Made by a program: the position numbers and the translations under genes. The notes under the pieces are model-generated. The model worked only from the letters and a program-made list of their open reading frames with translations. It ran no database searches and was not told the DNA's origin. A DNA stretch of 64,000 nt, from positions 94,642-158,641 of the forward strand of contig CAJXRZ010000005.1 of NCBI GenBank assembly GCA_913060515.1, written 5' to 3'. Origin of the DNA: an uncultured Pseudomonadota bacterium. GTDB taxonomy: Bacteria; Myxococcota_A; UBA796; CAJQPC01. Positions 17,858 to 26,541 of the stretch are shown here, in pieces (positions within the stretch are counted from its first letter, which is position 1; the number at the start of each line of letters is the position of its first letter).

Positions 17858-18813
17858 ACTTTCCTCGTGCTCAGCCCAAGCTCACGCAGAATACGAGGGT
17901 TCTCGCTCCACTTTGGCTGGCAGCTGACGTGCAGCTCAAGGTGCACGCTGCACCCCAGGAGCTTGATGATGTCTTTGCGGGCCATGGTGCCGATGCGCTT
18001 GAGCATCTGGCCTCCCTTCCCGATGACGATGCCCTTCTGAGAGGGCCGCTCAACCAAGATGCGCGCCATGATGTGCACGCGCGGCTTGGCGCCGTCCCGC
18101 TCTTCTTCGTCGAACTGCTCGACCTGCACCGCGATGCTGTAGGGCAACTCTTGGTCCAGCAGATGGAAGAGCTTCTCGCGGATCAGCTCACTGACGACGA
18201 AGCGCTCCGTGCCGTCCAGCATCTGGTCCTTGGGGAAATAGGCTGGGCCTTCGGGCATCAACCCAGCCAAGCTCTCCATCAGCTCATCCACTCCACTGCC
18301 CTTGAGGGCAGAGGTCGGAATCACAGCGTGGAAGTCCGCTTGGTCCTTCCAAGCGTCAATCACGGGCAGAGACCAAACAGAGTTGACCAAGTCGACCTTG
18401 TTGAGGCCGAGAACAATGGGCACCTTGGCGTTCTTGCAGAGCTCCAACAAGACCTGCTCGCCGGCCGAGAGAATGTCCTTGCCTCGCTGAGCCTGGGAGA
18501 CTGCTGGCACCAAGTCCACCATGAGCAGAACGGCGTCCACCTCTTGGAGGGTGGCCTCGATCTCACGAACGATGGCCTTGTTCAGGGAGCTGGTGGCCTT
18601 GTGGTGGCCGGGTGTGTCCACCAACACCATTTGCAAGGAGTCCGTGTTGTGGATGCCCACGACACGGTTGCGTGTGGTCTGTGCCTTTCGGGAGGTGATC
18701 GAGACCTTCTCCCCCAAGATCTGATTCAGGAGTGTGCTCTTGCCGGTGTTCGGTCGCCCGAAGATGCCGACATAGCCGCTGCGATGGTTGGTCTCGCTGC
18801 TTGTGGTGCTCAC
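17854..18813 (-). CDS. era: GTPase Era
   Basis: Era binds the 3' end of 16S rRNA and helps 30S maturation. The 319-residue protein has the G1 motif GRPNTGKS (19-26), G2 region ITSRKAQTTRNRVVGI, DTPGHHK and LNKVDLV, followed by a KH domain with IVIGKGGQMLKRIG. The start is GTG at 18813 overlapping the rnc stop (GTGA), so rnc and era are probably translationally coupled, as in many bacteria. Confidence 0.97.
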   Translation of the reverse strand: MSTTSSETNHRSGYVGIFGRPNTGKSTLLNQILGEKVSITSRKAQTTRNRVVGIHNTDSLQMVLVDTPGHHKATSSLNKAIVREIEATLQEVDAVLLMVDLVPAVSQAQRGKDILSAGEQVLLELCKNAKVPIVLGLNKVDLVNSVWSLPVIDAWKDQADFHAVIPTSALKGSGVDELMESLAGLMPEGPAYFPKDQMLDGTERFVVSELIREKLFHLLDQELPYSIAVQVEQFDEEERDGAKPRVHIMARILVERPSQKGIVIGKGGQMLKRIGTMARKDIIKLLGCSVHLELHVSCQPKWSENPRILRELGLSTRKV

Positions 18814-19499
18814 TTGAGCTCCTCTTCCAGCAGCACCAAGGCTGCCCGAGCGGCCCGTGACTGGGCCTCTTTGGTGGAGTGTCCTTCCCCGCGCGCCAAC
18901 TCACGCTCTCCTAGCGAAACGGAGAACAAGAAGCTGCGTTGGTGGGGTGGACCGCTGGTCTCTAACAGGGTGTAGGACGGGGTCTGACGCCAGCGCTCGG
19001 TTGTGAGCTCCTGCAAGGCGCTCTTTGGGTGTCGGCCATAGCCCACTGGATCGCTGATCTCGGCGAGCGCCCCTGCGAAATACTCAGCCAAGACCCGGCG
19101 GCATTGGTCCATCCCTTGGTCCAAGAAGAGCGCGCCCATAATGGCCTCGAAGGCGTCAGCGAGCAGTGAGGGCTTGCTGCGACCATCCTTCTCTTCGCCT
19201 TTGCCAAGGATCAGCAGCGGGCCGAGCTCAATTTCCTCCGCAAGGGAGGCCAGGAAGCCCTTGTTCACAAGGCGGGCTCGGATCCTAGACATGTCTCCTT
19301 CGGCCGCCTGCCCGAAGCGTAGATACAGGAGTTCGGTGACACAGAGCTGCACCACAGCATCGCCCAGGAACTCCAGGCGCTCATTGTGCGCTCGAGCCAG
19401 CCCTTCCTCTGCGGCCGAGCGATGGCACAAGGCCTGCTCGAGAAGGGAAAGATCAGCGAACTGCACGCCAAGGCGTTGCTGGAGCATCTCAACGCTCAC
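18810..19499 (-). CDS. rnc: Ribonuclease III
   Basis: It cleaves double-stranded RNA during rRNA and mRNA processing. I start it at GTG 19499, which overlaps the mnmA stop (GTGA) and has GGAGG seven bases upstream; the product is 229 residues, normal for the family. The signature NERLEFLGDAV (39-49) and the second metal-binding segment LLADAFEAIMGALFLDQG are present. The C-terminal double-stranded RNA-binding domain holds PKSALQELTTERW and ends with an Ala-rich helix. Confidence 0.95.
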   Translation of the reverse strand: MSVEMLQQRLGVQFADLSLLEQALCHRSAAEEGLARAHNERLEFLGDAVVQLCVTELLYLRFGQAAEGDMSRIRARLVNKGFLASLAEEIELGPLLILGKGEEKDGRSKPSLLADAFEAIMGALFLDQGMDQCRRVLAEYFAGALAEISDPVGYGRHPKSALQELTTERWRQTPSYTLLETSGPPHQRSFLFSVSLGERELARGEGHSTKEAQSRAARAALVLLEEELK

Positions 19500-20557
19500 G
19501 CTTTGTCCTCCACTGCCCGACGAATCCAACCGCCCCCAAGGACCTGATCGCCTCGGTAGAGCACGACGGCTTGGCCAGGAGCGACGGCCCAAACGGGGTC
19601 CTCGAAGCGCACTGTGACGAGCTTCTCTCCATCATCAATGCTGGCGGCCACGAGGTGGCCGTTGTGGCGGATTCTCGCGGAGACAATCTCGCCCGGCTCC
19701 GGGCGGTCCATCCAGGTCCACCGACTGGCCACCAGGCCGGTGTGCCACAAGCCTTCGGCGCCGCCAACAACGACACGCTTGGTGTCCGGCTCGACCCGCT
19801 CCACGTAGAGCTTGAAGGGTGCAGCGACGCCCAGACCGCGGCGCTGGCCGACTGTGTAGCGCCAGTAGCCCTTGTGTTGACCCAGCACGCGGCCGCTGCT
19901 GTCCACAATGTCCCCACTACCGTCCACGCCAGGGTGCTGCTCCGCGATGAAGCGCCCATGGTCCTGGTCGGGAATGAAGCAGATCTCTTGGCTCTCGGCT
20001 TTGTCTGCCGTGACTAGCCCCAAGCGATGCGCGTGCGCACGGACCTCGGTCTTGGTCATGCCCCCAAGCGGAAAGAGGGTGCGAGAGAGGGCCTCGTGAC
20101 TCATCGGGAACAGGAAGTAGCTCTGGTCCTTGTCGTGGTCGAGGGCCCGAGCCAAGCCCGGGCCCTCGGTGATCTGGGCATAGTGGCCGGTGGCCAGGCT
20201 CTCGGCACCCAACGCGATGGCTCGATTGAGCAAGACGCGGAACTTGAGCACTCCGTTGCACTGGATGCAGGGGTTGGGCGTGGCGCCTGCAAGGTAGGTC
20301 TTGGAGAGGTCTTCCATGACTGCCTTTCGGAAGGCCTCGCGCAGGTCCAGCACGTGAAAGGCGATGCCAAGACGGTCAGCGACGGAGCGTGCATCCAGGG
20401 CGTCGTCCAAGCCGCAGCAGTGACCGGCCTTGTCGGGATCGGGGGCATCGTGCAGCTTCATGTGCACTCCGATGACCTCGTGGCCCTGCTCGTGGAGCAG
20501 AGCTGCCACCACGCTGGAGTCCACGCCACCACTCATCGCTGCAACTACCCGTGCCAT
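19496..20557 (-). CDS. mnmA: tRNA-specific 2-thiouridylase MnmA
   Basis: It thiolates U34 of tRNAs for Lys, Glu and Gln using ATP and a persulfide sulfur relay. The 353-residue protein has the PP-loop SGGVDSS (9-15), catalytic Cys97 in NPCIQCN and second catalytic Cys193 in EICFIPDQDHG. The TGHYAQI, DQSYFL and YTVGQRRGLG motifs are also present. The start overlaps the cysteine desulfurase gene by 13 nt, with GGGAG upstream. Confidence 0.96.
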   Translation of the reverse strand: MARVVAAMSGGVDSSVVAALLHEQGHEVIGVHMKLHDAPDPDKAGHCCGLDDALDARSVADRLGIAFHVLDLREAFRKAVMEDLSKTYLAGATPNPCIQCNGVLKFRVLLNRAIALGAESLATGHYAQITEGPGLARALDHDKDQSYFLFPMSHEALSRTLFPLGGMTKTEVRAHAHRLGLVTADKAESQEICFIPDQDHGRFIAEQHPGVDGSGDIVDSSGRVLGQHKGYWRYTVGQRRGLGVAAPFKLYVERVEPDTKRVVVGGAEGLWHTGLVASRWTWMDRPEPGEIVSARIRHNGHLVAASIDDGEKLVTVRFEDPVWAVAPGQAVVLYRGDQVLGGGWIRRAVEDKA

Positions 20558-21633
20558 GACTCACTCCCAAGGGCGCGTTGACGCGCCACGACGACCTTGA
20601 GCACCTCTATCGCGCGGGCGATGTCTTGCGCCTGCGTGGACCAACCCAAGCTCAAACGCAGAGCCGAGTGGTCAATTCCCATGGATAGAAGCACGCCGCT
20701 TGCCTTTGCCGCCCCCGAAGAGCAGGCCGACCCGGCGGACGCACAGACGCCCTCCAAGTCCAAGCCTACGACCAGCATGTCGGATTGAATCCCTTCAAAG
20801 ACGACGTTGCAAGTGTTCCAGAGGCGAGGCGCCCCCGCTCCAGTCACGCGGGCCCCCAGTGATACGCAGGCGGCCTCTAGCTGGTCTCGCAGCGTCTTGA
20901 TCTCCGAGCTGTGAGAGAGCGTTGCGACCACCCCCAGCGAAGCGATCGGCGCAGGGTTGAGCGTTCCGGCCCGATAGCCACGTTCTTGTCCGCCCCCGTA
21001 AGAGAGCGCCTGCAAGGCTAGACCCTGTCGCCGCAAGAGCGCGCCGGCACCCTTGAGCCCGCCAGCCTTGTGGCCAGTAACGGTCATGTAGTCCCAGTTC
21101 TCCGGCGCCTCATGGCGGCCAACAAGCTGCGCGCAGTCCAAGTGCAAGGGCACACCGGCCGCCTTGGCCATGGCATAGATCGTCTCGGTGTCTTGCCGTA
21201 CGCCCGTCTCATTGTTGGCCGCAAGCACACTGAGCAAGCCCGCGCCCTTGGACAGTTCCTCCTCCAGGCATTCCAGGTCCAACAGGCCATCGCCATCGAC
21301 GGGCAGGACGAGCCCACCGCGGAGCTGAACAGCCTCCAGCACGCTGGGGTGTTCGGTGGCCGTACAGAGCACCCGCCCACTGGCACCGAGCACAACCAAG
21401 TTGTTCGCCTCCGTCGCGCCTGAACAGAAGACGAGGTCTTTTGCGCGCGCTCCAGCCCAGGTGGCAAGCTGCCCTCGGGCGTGCTCCACAGCGGCATGGG
21501 GCGCCCGCGCCAAGCTGTGGGCGGAGCCCGTGTTGCCCCAGTGCTCTTGAATGAGCGGCAGGGCCACGTCCAGCACCGCAGGATGAGGCGGGCTGGTCGC
21601 GTTATGGTCCAGATAGATGGGAACGTCAGACAC
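20545..21633 (-). CDS. Cysteine desulfurase (NifS/IscS family)
   Basis: A pyridoxal-phosphate enzyme that takes sulfur from cysteine as a protein persulfide. In the 362-residue protein YLDHNATSPPHPAV opens the fold, Lys189 in TGHKAGG should hold the cofactor, and Cys304 in SAGSACSSG is the likely sulfur carrier. The PLP-binding ATEHPS and SGATEANN segments are present. It is shorter than IscS and overlaps mnmA by 13 nt, while no iscU, iscA or suf genes are near. This suggests a desulfurase dedicated to tRNA thiolation, as for YrvO beside MnmA in Bacillus. The start is GTG. Confidence 0.9.
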   Translation of the reverse strand: MSDVPIYLDHNATSPPHPAVLDVALPLIQEHWGNTGSAHSLARAPHAAVEHARGQLATWAGARAKDLVFCSGATEANNLVVLGASGRVLCTATEHPSVLEAVQLRGGLVLPVDGDGLLDLECLEEELSKGAGLLSVLAANNETGVRQDTETIYAMAKAAGVPLHLDCAQLVGRHEAPENWDYMTVTGHKAGGLKGAGALLRRQGLALQALSYGGGQERGYRAGTLNPAPIASLGVVATLSHSSEIKTLRDQLEAACVSLGARVTGAGAPRLWNTCNVVFEGIQSDMLVVGLDLEGVCASAGSACSSGAAKASGVLLSMGIDHSALRLSLGWSTQAQDIARAIEVLKVVVARQRALGSESWHG

Positions 21634-21636
21634 GGT

Positions 21637-22047
21637 CTACTCGTTAAGCCCGCGGGCATAACCCTCAGGGGCACTCGGGCCACCGACTCCAGGCGGCTTC
21701 TCCGTGGGAGATGTGTACACAAAGGGCCGAATCGCCTCCAGCTTGGCAGGGCCAATCCCTTTGACCCGCTGCAGGTCAGAGACGCTGCCAAAGGGGCCAC
21801 GTCTCTCCCGGTCAGCGACAATGGCGGCCGATGTCGCCGGTCCAACCCCAGGCAGAGCCTGAAGGGCGCTGGCGTTGGCTCGGTTCATGTCCAGAGCGCC
21901 CGAACGCGCCAGCTCCGTCTCTGGAAGCTTCTCCACTGCAAACGGTACGACCAGGGGGGCTGGAGGGGGGCCTTGGACCTTGCCAAGCAGCAGCAGACTG
22001 CCCGCGGTGCACAGCAAGGCGATCAATCCTGGAACAGAGGCCCGCAT
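21637..22047 (-). CDS. ComEA-like helix-hairpin-helix protein
   Basis: A protein of about 136 residues with an N-terminal membrane anchor or signal (SVPGLIALLCTAGSLLLLG), a proline-rich linker and one (HhH)2 domain: LDMNRANASALQALPGVGPA followed by FGSVSDLQRVKGIGPAKLEA. This layout matches ComEA, the periplasmic DNA receptor in natural transformation. The ATG at 22047 shares one base with the tsaE stop; a GTG one codon earlier is also possible. No other competence genes are adjacent, so a role in DNA uptake is inferred from the domain. Confidence 0.82.
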   Translation of the reverse strand: MRASVPGLIALLCTAGSLLLLGKVQGPPPAPLVVPFAVEKLPETELARSGALDMNRANASALQALPGVGPATSAAIVADRERRGPFGSVSDLQRVKGIGPAKLEAIRPFVYTSPTEKPPGVGGPSAPEGYARGLNE

Positions 22048-22499
22048 CACCGAAGCGCCTGAAGCTCTGTGACCAAGGCCAGCGACTTGGGTCCCATCGC
22101 CGTCAGTGTCGCGCGGCGGCCGTCTCCATCATCTTCAAGCAGGAGCTCCAGATGGTCCTTCGGCAGCAGCTGGGGGAAGCGCTCGGACCACTCAATGAGG
22201 GTGACGCCGTGACTCAGGTGCTCCTCGAGGCCCAGCTCAGTGAGTTCGCTCTCGTCCCCCAAGCGGTAGAGGTCAGCATGCGCCATGGGGAGGCGGCCTT
22301 CGTACAGCGCCATGATGATGAAGGTCGGGCTTCGGACTCGGCCCTTGACCCCGAGCCCTAGCCCTACACCTTGTGCCAAGGTGGTCTTTCCAGCTCCGAG
22401 TTCACCCTGAAGGGCCAGAACCAAGCCTGGATAAGAGCGCTCTGCGATCTGCTGTCCCAAGGCTCGGGTGGCCGGGGCATCGTCAAGGTAGGTCTTCAT
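22047..22499 (-). CDS. tsaE: tRNA threonylcarbamoyladenosine biosynthesis protein TsaE
   Basis: The ATPase of the TsaB-TsaD-TsaE complex that makes t6A37 on ANN-decoding tRNAs. The 150-residue protein has Walker A GELGAGKTT (32-40), the SPTFIIMALYEG segment and HADLYRLGDESELTELGLEE, with the usual switch and Walker B pattern ending in LIEWSERF. Length is typical. It follows glmM after 165 nt. Confidence 0.93.
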   Translation of the reverse strand: MKTYLDDAPATRALGQQIAERSYPGLVLALQGELGAGKTTLAQGVGLGLGVKGRVRSPTFIIMALYEGRLPMAHADLYRLGDESELTELGLEEHLSHGVTLIEWSERFPQLLPKDHLELLLEDDGDGRRATLTAMGPKSLALVTELQALR

Positions 22500-22592
22500 G
22501 CTCTCTGAATGACCGGCTTTGCCAGACTGCGCAAGGCGGCCAAGGCGGCTTCACTCAAGGCCTGGAGGGTCGAGCCTGTGAAACGGCCACCC

Positions 22593-22610
22593 GGGCCCGT
22601 CCACGGGCCC
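22593..22610. terminator. GC-rich hairpin between glmM and tsaE
   Basis: GGGCCCG and CGGGCCC pair around the loop TCCA. Three T residues follow on the plus strand only; on the minus strand, which carries the flanking genes, no U tract follows. It could slow transcription or stabilise the 3' end of glmM mRNA. It lies in the 165-bp gap between tsaE and glmM, where I see no gene. Confidence 0.35.
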
Positions 22611-22664
22611 TTTCGCATAAGCCTCAGCCCATGCAGAACCGAATGCCTACGGGGTAGGAGATCC

Positions 22665-23933
22665 TCAGAGGCGCGCGATTGCAGCCACCACGAAGTCTGC
22701 CAAACTGTTGGCTAGGCGGTCTGCGCTGGCCTGATCCTTGCCTTCGACGAGAACCCTGAGCTTGGGCTCGGTGCCAGAGTAGCGAAGCAGCACCCTGGTG
22801 CCCCCATCCAGGATGGCCTGCTCCTGTGCCTTTGCCAGACCCGGGACCTCCTCGAGGGGTGGCTTGGTCGCGACGCGAACGTTGACCAGAGTTGAGGGGT
22901 CCGGCTGCCAATCCGCGAGGTCAGCGGTGATGTCCTGGCTGTGCTGCAAGCACTTGAGGGCGGTCAACATACCGTCACCGCTTGGGAATCCACCGGGAAC
23001 CAAGATGTGGCCTGAAGGCTCTCCACCCAAGCCCCAGCGCTTGGTACGAAGGACGTCAGCCACCTGCCGGTCGCCAACGCCTGCACGCACGAAGGGGATG
23101 CCCTCTTCTTCGAGCCGGCGCTCCAAGGCTGCGTTGCTCATGACCGTTCCGACCACTCCCTGTGAGCTGCGCAGCAGCCAGAGGATCGCGTCTCCGTCCA
23201 AGATTCGGCCGTTGCGGTCGATCAAGACGCAGCGGTCTGCGTCTCCATCGAGGCAGATGCCCAGATCACAGCCTTGTTCAACAACCACTTTGGCTAGGTG
23301 CTCAGGATGCACGGCGCCACAGTTTAGGTTGATGTTCTTCCCGTCGGGCTCCACGTTGATGGCGTGGACTTTTGCACCCAAGCGCTCCAGAATCTGTGGT
23401 GCGCTCTGGTAGGCGGCACCATTGGCGCAGTCCACGGCGATCTTGTAGTCGTGGAGCCAAAACCCACGCACCTCGTCCTGGAGGATGCGCAAGTAATCCT
23501 CCAACCCTGTGCTCACCTGTCGGATGCGGAGGGTGGCTCCCCAGTTCCAAGTCGACGAGCTCCCCTCCCCTTCGATTCGGGCTTCCTGCTCCACGCTTGG
23601 CTTGCGTCCGCTGGAGAGCAGAACTTTGACGCCGTTGTCCTGCCAGGGATTGTGGCTGGCCGTGATGGCCAGTCCGCCTACACCCTTGCCGTCGGCAAGG
23701 ATGGCGCTCAGGGCCGGCGTAGGCAGGACCCCCAGATCGATGACCTCGCCGCCCAGACCAGCTGCGAGGGATTCCACCATCTCCGGACCACTCTCACGGG
23801 TGTCCCGGACGAAGAAGATGGGGCCATCGCCGAAAAACTCACGCAGTGCAGCACCCAGGCCACGGAGCGTGCTCACGTCGAGAGGAGCCTCACCCCACTT
23901 CCCTCGAATTCCGTCGGTTCCGAACATCTTCAT
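22665..23933 (-). CDS. glmM: Phosphoglucosamine mutase
   Basis: It converts glucosamine-6-phosphate to glucosamine-1-phosphate for UDP-GlcNAc, needed for peptidoglycan and LPS. The 422-residue protein opens with FGTDGIRG. The phosphorylated serine is Ser93 in TASHNP, the metal loop is DGDADR, and the sugar-binding GGEPSGH and phosphate-binding RYSGTEPKLRV motifs are present. It starts by an ATGA overlap with cdaR, completing the conserved cdaA-cdaR-glmM trio. Confidence 0.96.
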   Translation of the reverse strand: MKMFGTDGIRGKWGEAPLDVSTLRGLGAALREFFGDGPIFFVRDTRESGPEMVESLAAGLGGEVIDLGVLPTPALSAILADGKGVGGLAITASHNPWQDNGVKVLLSSGRKPSVEQEARIEGEGSSSTWNWGATLRIRQVSTGLEDYLRILQDEVRGFWLHDYKIAVDCANGAAYQSAPQILERLGAKVHAINVEPDGKNINLNCGAVHPEHLAKVVVEQGCDLGICLDGDADRCVLIDRNGRILDGDAILWLLRSSQGVVGTVMSNAALERRLEEEGIPFVRAGVGDRQVADVLRTKRWGLGGEPSGHILVPGGFPSGDGMLTALKCLQHSQDITADLADWQPDPSTLVNVRVATKPPLEEVPGLAKAQEQAILDGGTRVLLRYSGTEPKLRVLVEGKDQASADRLANSLADFVVAAIARL

Positions 23934-24892
23934 TGGGCTATCGGCTCCACATCTACTTTCGCTGGTTCCAAGGTCGCAAGCTGGAGGGTTTCCCCGCCAG
24001 GATGGACGATTTCAAGCCGCGGCAAGGGGGCTTGCGCGACCCCAACTGTAATCGGGGTGCGTTCAAGGTCCCCAGGTAGCACGACCATCACCGTAAGGGC
24101 ATCAACTTCGAGTGCTGAGAGCTCCCGAACAGGCCCTTCTAAGACGACACTTACACTGTCCTGAATCGGTCGCCACTCGGGGTCACGGCAGATGACGGGC
24201 ACGTTCGTAAAGGTTCGGGTGCTGTTGAGGGCTTCGATTCGCAAGGTGGCGGTGATCGTGCCTGGCTCCGAGAGTCTCAGTGGAGGCGGCAAATCCAATG
24301 AGATTTCGCGCTCACTGTCTCGACTCAACCCGTCGATCACCAGCGCGCGCGTCATCACCTTGTCCAGCTTCTCAACCACAGAGACCGGTCCAACAACGTT
24401 GACTTCGCTGGGTTCCAGAATGACTTCTGCGAGGCGGAACCCCTCTGCCGCTTGTCCCACGACGCTTGCTTGAAGACGCACAGGACGCTCGGCCTGAGGC
24501 TCCAGCTCTACCTGCAGAGAGTTGGGCTTCAAGGCCACGATGGACAGCGCAGGATCCAGTCCAGAGATTGAGGCATCGACAAAGTCGACAGTCTGTACGC
24601 CAGGGCCCAGATCAGAGAGATCCACGGACACGGACAAGTCCCCACGCCTCAGGTCGCGCGTAAGGTTCTGCGTACCAGAGACCGTCACCCGAATTCGTTG
24701 GGTGGGCTGCTGGGTCAAGACCAGCCCCTCGGGCAGCACGTACTCTACGTTCACCCAAGCGCTGGCCGGGACCACGCGCCCCCCTTGGATCCAGACCCAA
24801 GCGAGCACCGCGAGGACCCCGGTGAACAGCTTCCAGCCCAGGTGATCGAAGAACCAGCCCTTGATGACAGCCCCTGCGCTCCGCTCCTTCAT
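23930..24892 (-). CDS. cdaR: CdaR-like YbbR-domain protein
   Basis: A 320-residue protein with one N-terminal transmembrane helix (LFTGVLAVLAWVWIQ, about residues 22-37) and an extracytoplasmic part built of YbbR repeats, recognisable as strands such as VVPASAWVNVEYVLPEGLVL, VELEPQAERPVRLQASVVG and LEPSEVNVVGPVSVVEKL. In Firmicutes CdaR binds and tunes the diadenylate cyclase CdaA. ATGA overlaps on both sides bind it to cdaA and glmM. Confidence 0.88.
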   Translation of the reverse strand: MKERSAGAVIKGWFFDHLGWKLFTGVLAVLAWVWIQGGRVVPASAWVNVEYVLPEGLVLTQQPTQRIRVTVSGTQNLTRDLRRGDLSVSVDLSDLGPGVQTVDFVDASISGLDPALSIVALKPNSLQVELEPQAERPVRLQASVVGQAAEGFRLAEVILEPSEVNVVGPVSVVEKLDKVMTRALVIDGLSRDSEREISLDLPPPLRLSEPGTITATLRIEALNSTRTFTNVPVICRDPEWRPIQDSVSVVLEGPVRELSALEVDALTVMVVLPGDLERTPITVGVAQAPLPRLEIVHPGGETLQLATLEPAKVDVEPIAQ

Positions 24893-25695
24893 GCCTTCCC
24901 CCAGGTCCAGGCGCGGCCGCTAGAGGAGGGCTGGAAGATGGCTTGGAGCTGCTCACGCAAGGCGTTGGTGTCTGGGACCGGTGTGAGGGCCCCGTGGTGG
25001 ACCAAGCTCACCGTGCCGCGCTCCTCTGAGACGACAAGCACGACCGCGTCCGTCTCTTCACTCAGCCCCAGGGCGGCCCGGTGCCGGGTGCCGAAGTAGC
25101 GGGCGATGTCCTGGGTCAGGGAGAGGGGCAAGAAGACCTTGGCCGCGGCCATCCGGCCCTTCTGGAGAACGACCGCTCCGTCGTGCAGTGGCGAGGTCGG
25201 ATGAAAGATTGAGACCAACAGGTCCTGGCTCACCACAGCGTCCAAGCGGTGGGAACTCTCCACCAGCTCGTTGAGAGAGGCATCGCGCTCGAGCACGATC
25301 AGTGCGCCAATTCGGCGACTGGCCAAGGAAAACACAGCCTGAACCAACTCCTCGGAGAACTGGGGCTGCTCTCTGCCGCTGACGCCGGAGAACAGGCCTC
25401 CACCCGCCCGAGCCAGTCCACGCCGGATGTCGGTCTGGAAGAGAATGAGCACGGCCAAGACGATGTAGACGAAGAACTTGTCCAGCAGCCAACCGACAGC
25501 ATAGAGCTGGGCCCGTTGGCTCAGCACATACAAGAACCCCAGTCCGAGCAAGCCGATGAGTGACTGCAGCGCGCGGGTTCCACGAAGGACCAAGTACATG
25601 CGGTAGGCGATCCACCAGATCACCAAGATGTCGATGGCATCACGCCACTGCATGTCCCAGATGATGGTGCCTTGCAGCCACTGTAGAGAGCTCAT
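24889..25695 (-). CDS. cdaA: Diadenylate cyclase CdaA
   Basis: It makes cyclic di-AMP from two ATP. From ATG 25695, which overlaps the folP stop (ATGA), the product is 268 residues; an upstream GTG at 25710 is less likely. Three N-terminal transmembrane helices lie within about residues 20-90. The DAC domain carries the catalytic motifs HDGAVV (161-166) and RHRAA (194-198). It is followed by cdaR and glmM, the arrangement known to couple cyclic di-AMP with cell-wall precursor synthesis. Confidence 0.94.
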   Translation of the reverse strand: MSSLQWLQGTIIWDMQWRDAIDILVIWWIAYRMYLVLRGTRALQSLIGLLGLGFLYVLSQRAQLYAVGWLLDKFFVYIVLAVLILFQTDIRRGLARAGGGLFSGVSGREQPQFSEELVQAVFSLASRRIGALIVLERDASLNELVESSHRLDAVVSQDLLVSIFHPTSPLHDGAVVLQKGRMAAAKVFLPLSLTQDIARYFGTRHRAALGLSEETDAVVLVVSEERGTVSLVHHGALTPVPDTNALREQLQAIFQPSSSGRAWTWGKA

Positions 25696-26492
25696 GCCGC
25701 CCCCCTGCACGCTGCAAAGATCTGGAGGAACTGCCGGGTCTCCGCCACATCATGTACCCGGAGCACGCTGGCGCCGGCCAACACCGCCGCTCCTGCTGCC
25801 GCCAAGCTTCCCGGCAGGCGCTCGTCAGGCTCCAGTGCGCCTACGAGCGCAGGAATGAAGCTCTTCCGAGACGCACCGATGTACAGCGGCACCCCCAGAG
25901 ACTCAAACTCCGGGAGGCGGGCAATGAGCTCAGCGCACTGGGGCGCAGACTTGCCAAAACCTATGCCTGGATCCGCCCAGATCTGCTCCACTCCAGCGGC
26001 TCGGAGGCCGTTGACCCGCTCCTGAAGAAAGTCGCGCACTTCGGAGACCACGTCCTGGTAGCGGGTGTCGCCCTGCATGGTCTGGGGCGTCCCGCGCATG
26101 TGCATCACGACCGCTCCCCCACCGGCCTGCGCCACCGCATGGACCATCTCAGGGTCCTCAAAGCCGCCGACGTCATTGATGACTGCGGCGCCGGCGCTCA
26201 GAGCTGCGCGTGCCACGACGGGCTTGCGGGTGTCGACGCTCACAGAAATGCCCAGGGCAACGATGGCCTCGAGCACGGGAAGCACCCGATCCATCTCTTC
26301 CATGGCCGAGACAGGCTCAGCGCCGGGACGGGTGCTCTCGCCGCCCAGATCAACCCAAGAAGCCCCCTGCTCCACCAGCCGACAAGCCCGTTCGACCTGC
26401 GCCTGCAGGGACTGGCCCGCGCCCGCGAAGCGGCCGCCATCCGAGAAGGAGTCGGGGGTGAGGTTCAGGATGCCAACCAACTGCACGTCCAT
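25692..26492 (-). CDS. folP: Dihydropteroate synthase
   Basis: It joins p-aminobenzoate to dihydropterin pyrophosphate in folate synthesis and is the target of sulfonamides. The 266-residue protein shows NLTPDSFSDGG, DLGGESTRPGA, SVDTRKP, INDVGGF, MHMRGTPQTMQ, DPGIGFGK and ASRKSF, the full set of pterin and PABA site motifs. It lies between ftsH and cdaA, an order found in many former Deltaproteobacteria. Confidence 0.96.
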   Translation of the reverse strand: MDVQLVGILNLTPDSFSDGGRFAGAGQSLQAQVERACRLVEQGASWVDLGGESTRPGAEPVSAMEEMDRVLPVLEAIVALGISVSVDTRKPVVARAALSAGAAVINDVGGFEDPEMVHAVAQAGGGAVVMHMRGTPQTMQGDTRYQDVVSEVRDFLQERVNGLRAAGVEQIWADPGIGFGKSAPQCAELIARLPEFESLGVPLYIGASRKSFIPALVGALEPDERLPGSLAAAGAAVLAGASVLRVHDVAETRQFLQIFAACRGAA

Positions 26493-26541
26493 TGCGGAAT
26501 GCTACTCCCGCGCTGGACTTGATGCAGCCATGGCTCGACCC

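Noticed and set aside
16487..18040. Plus-strand open frame of 517 codons across der and era
   Set aside because: Antisense to two highly conserved GTPases; composition is that of a shadow frame.
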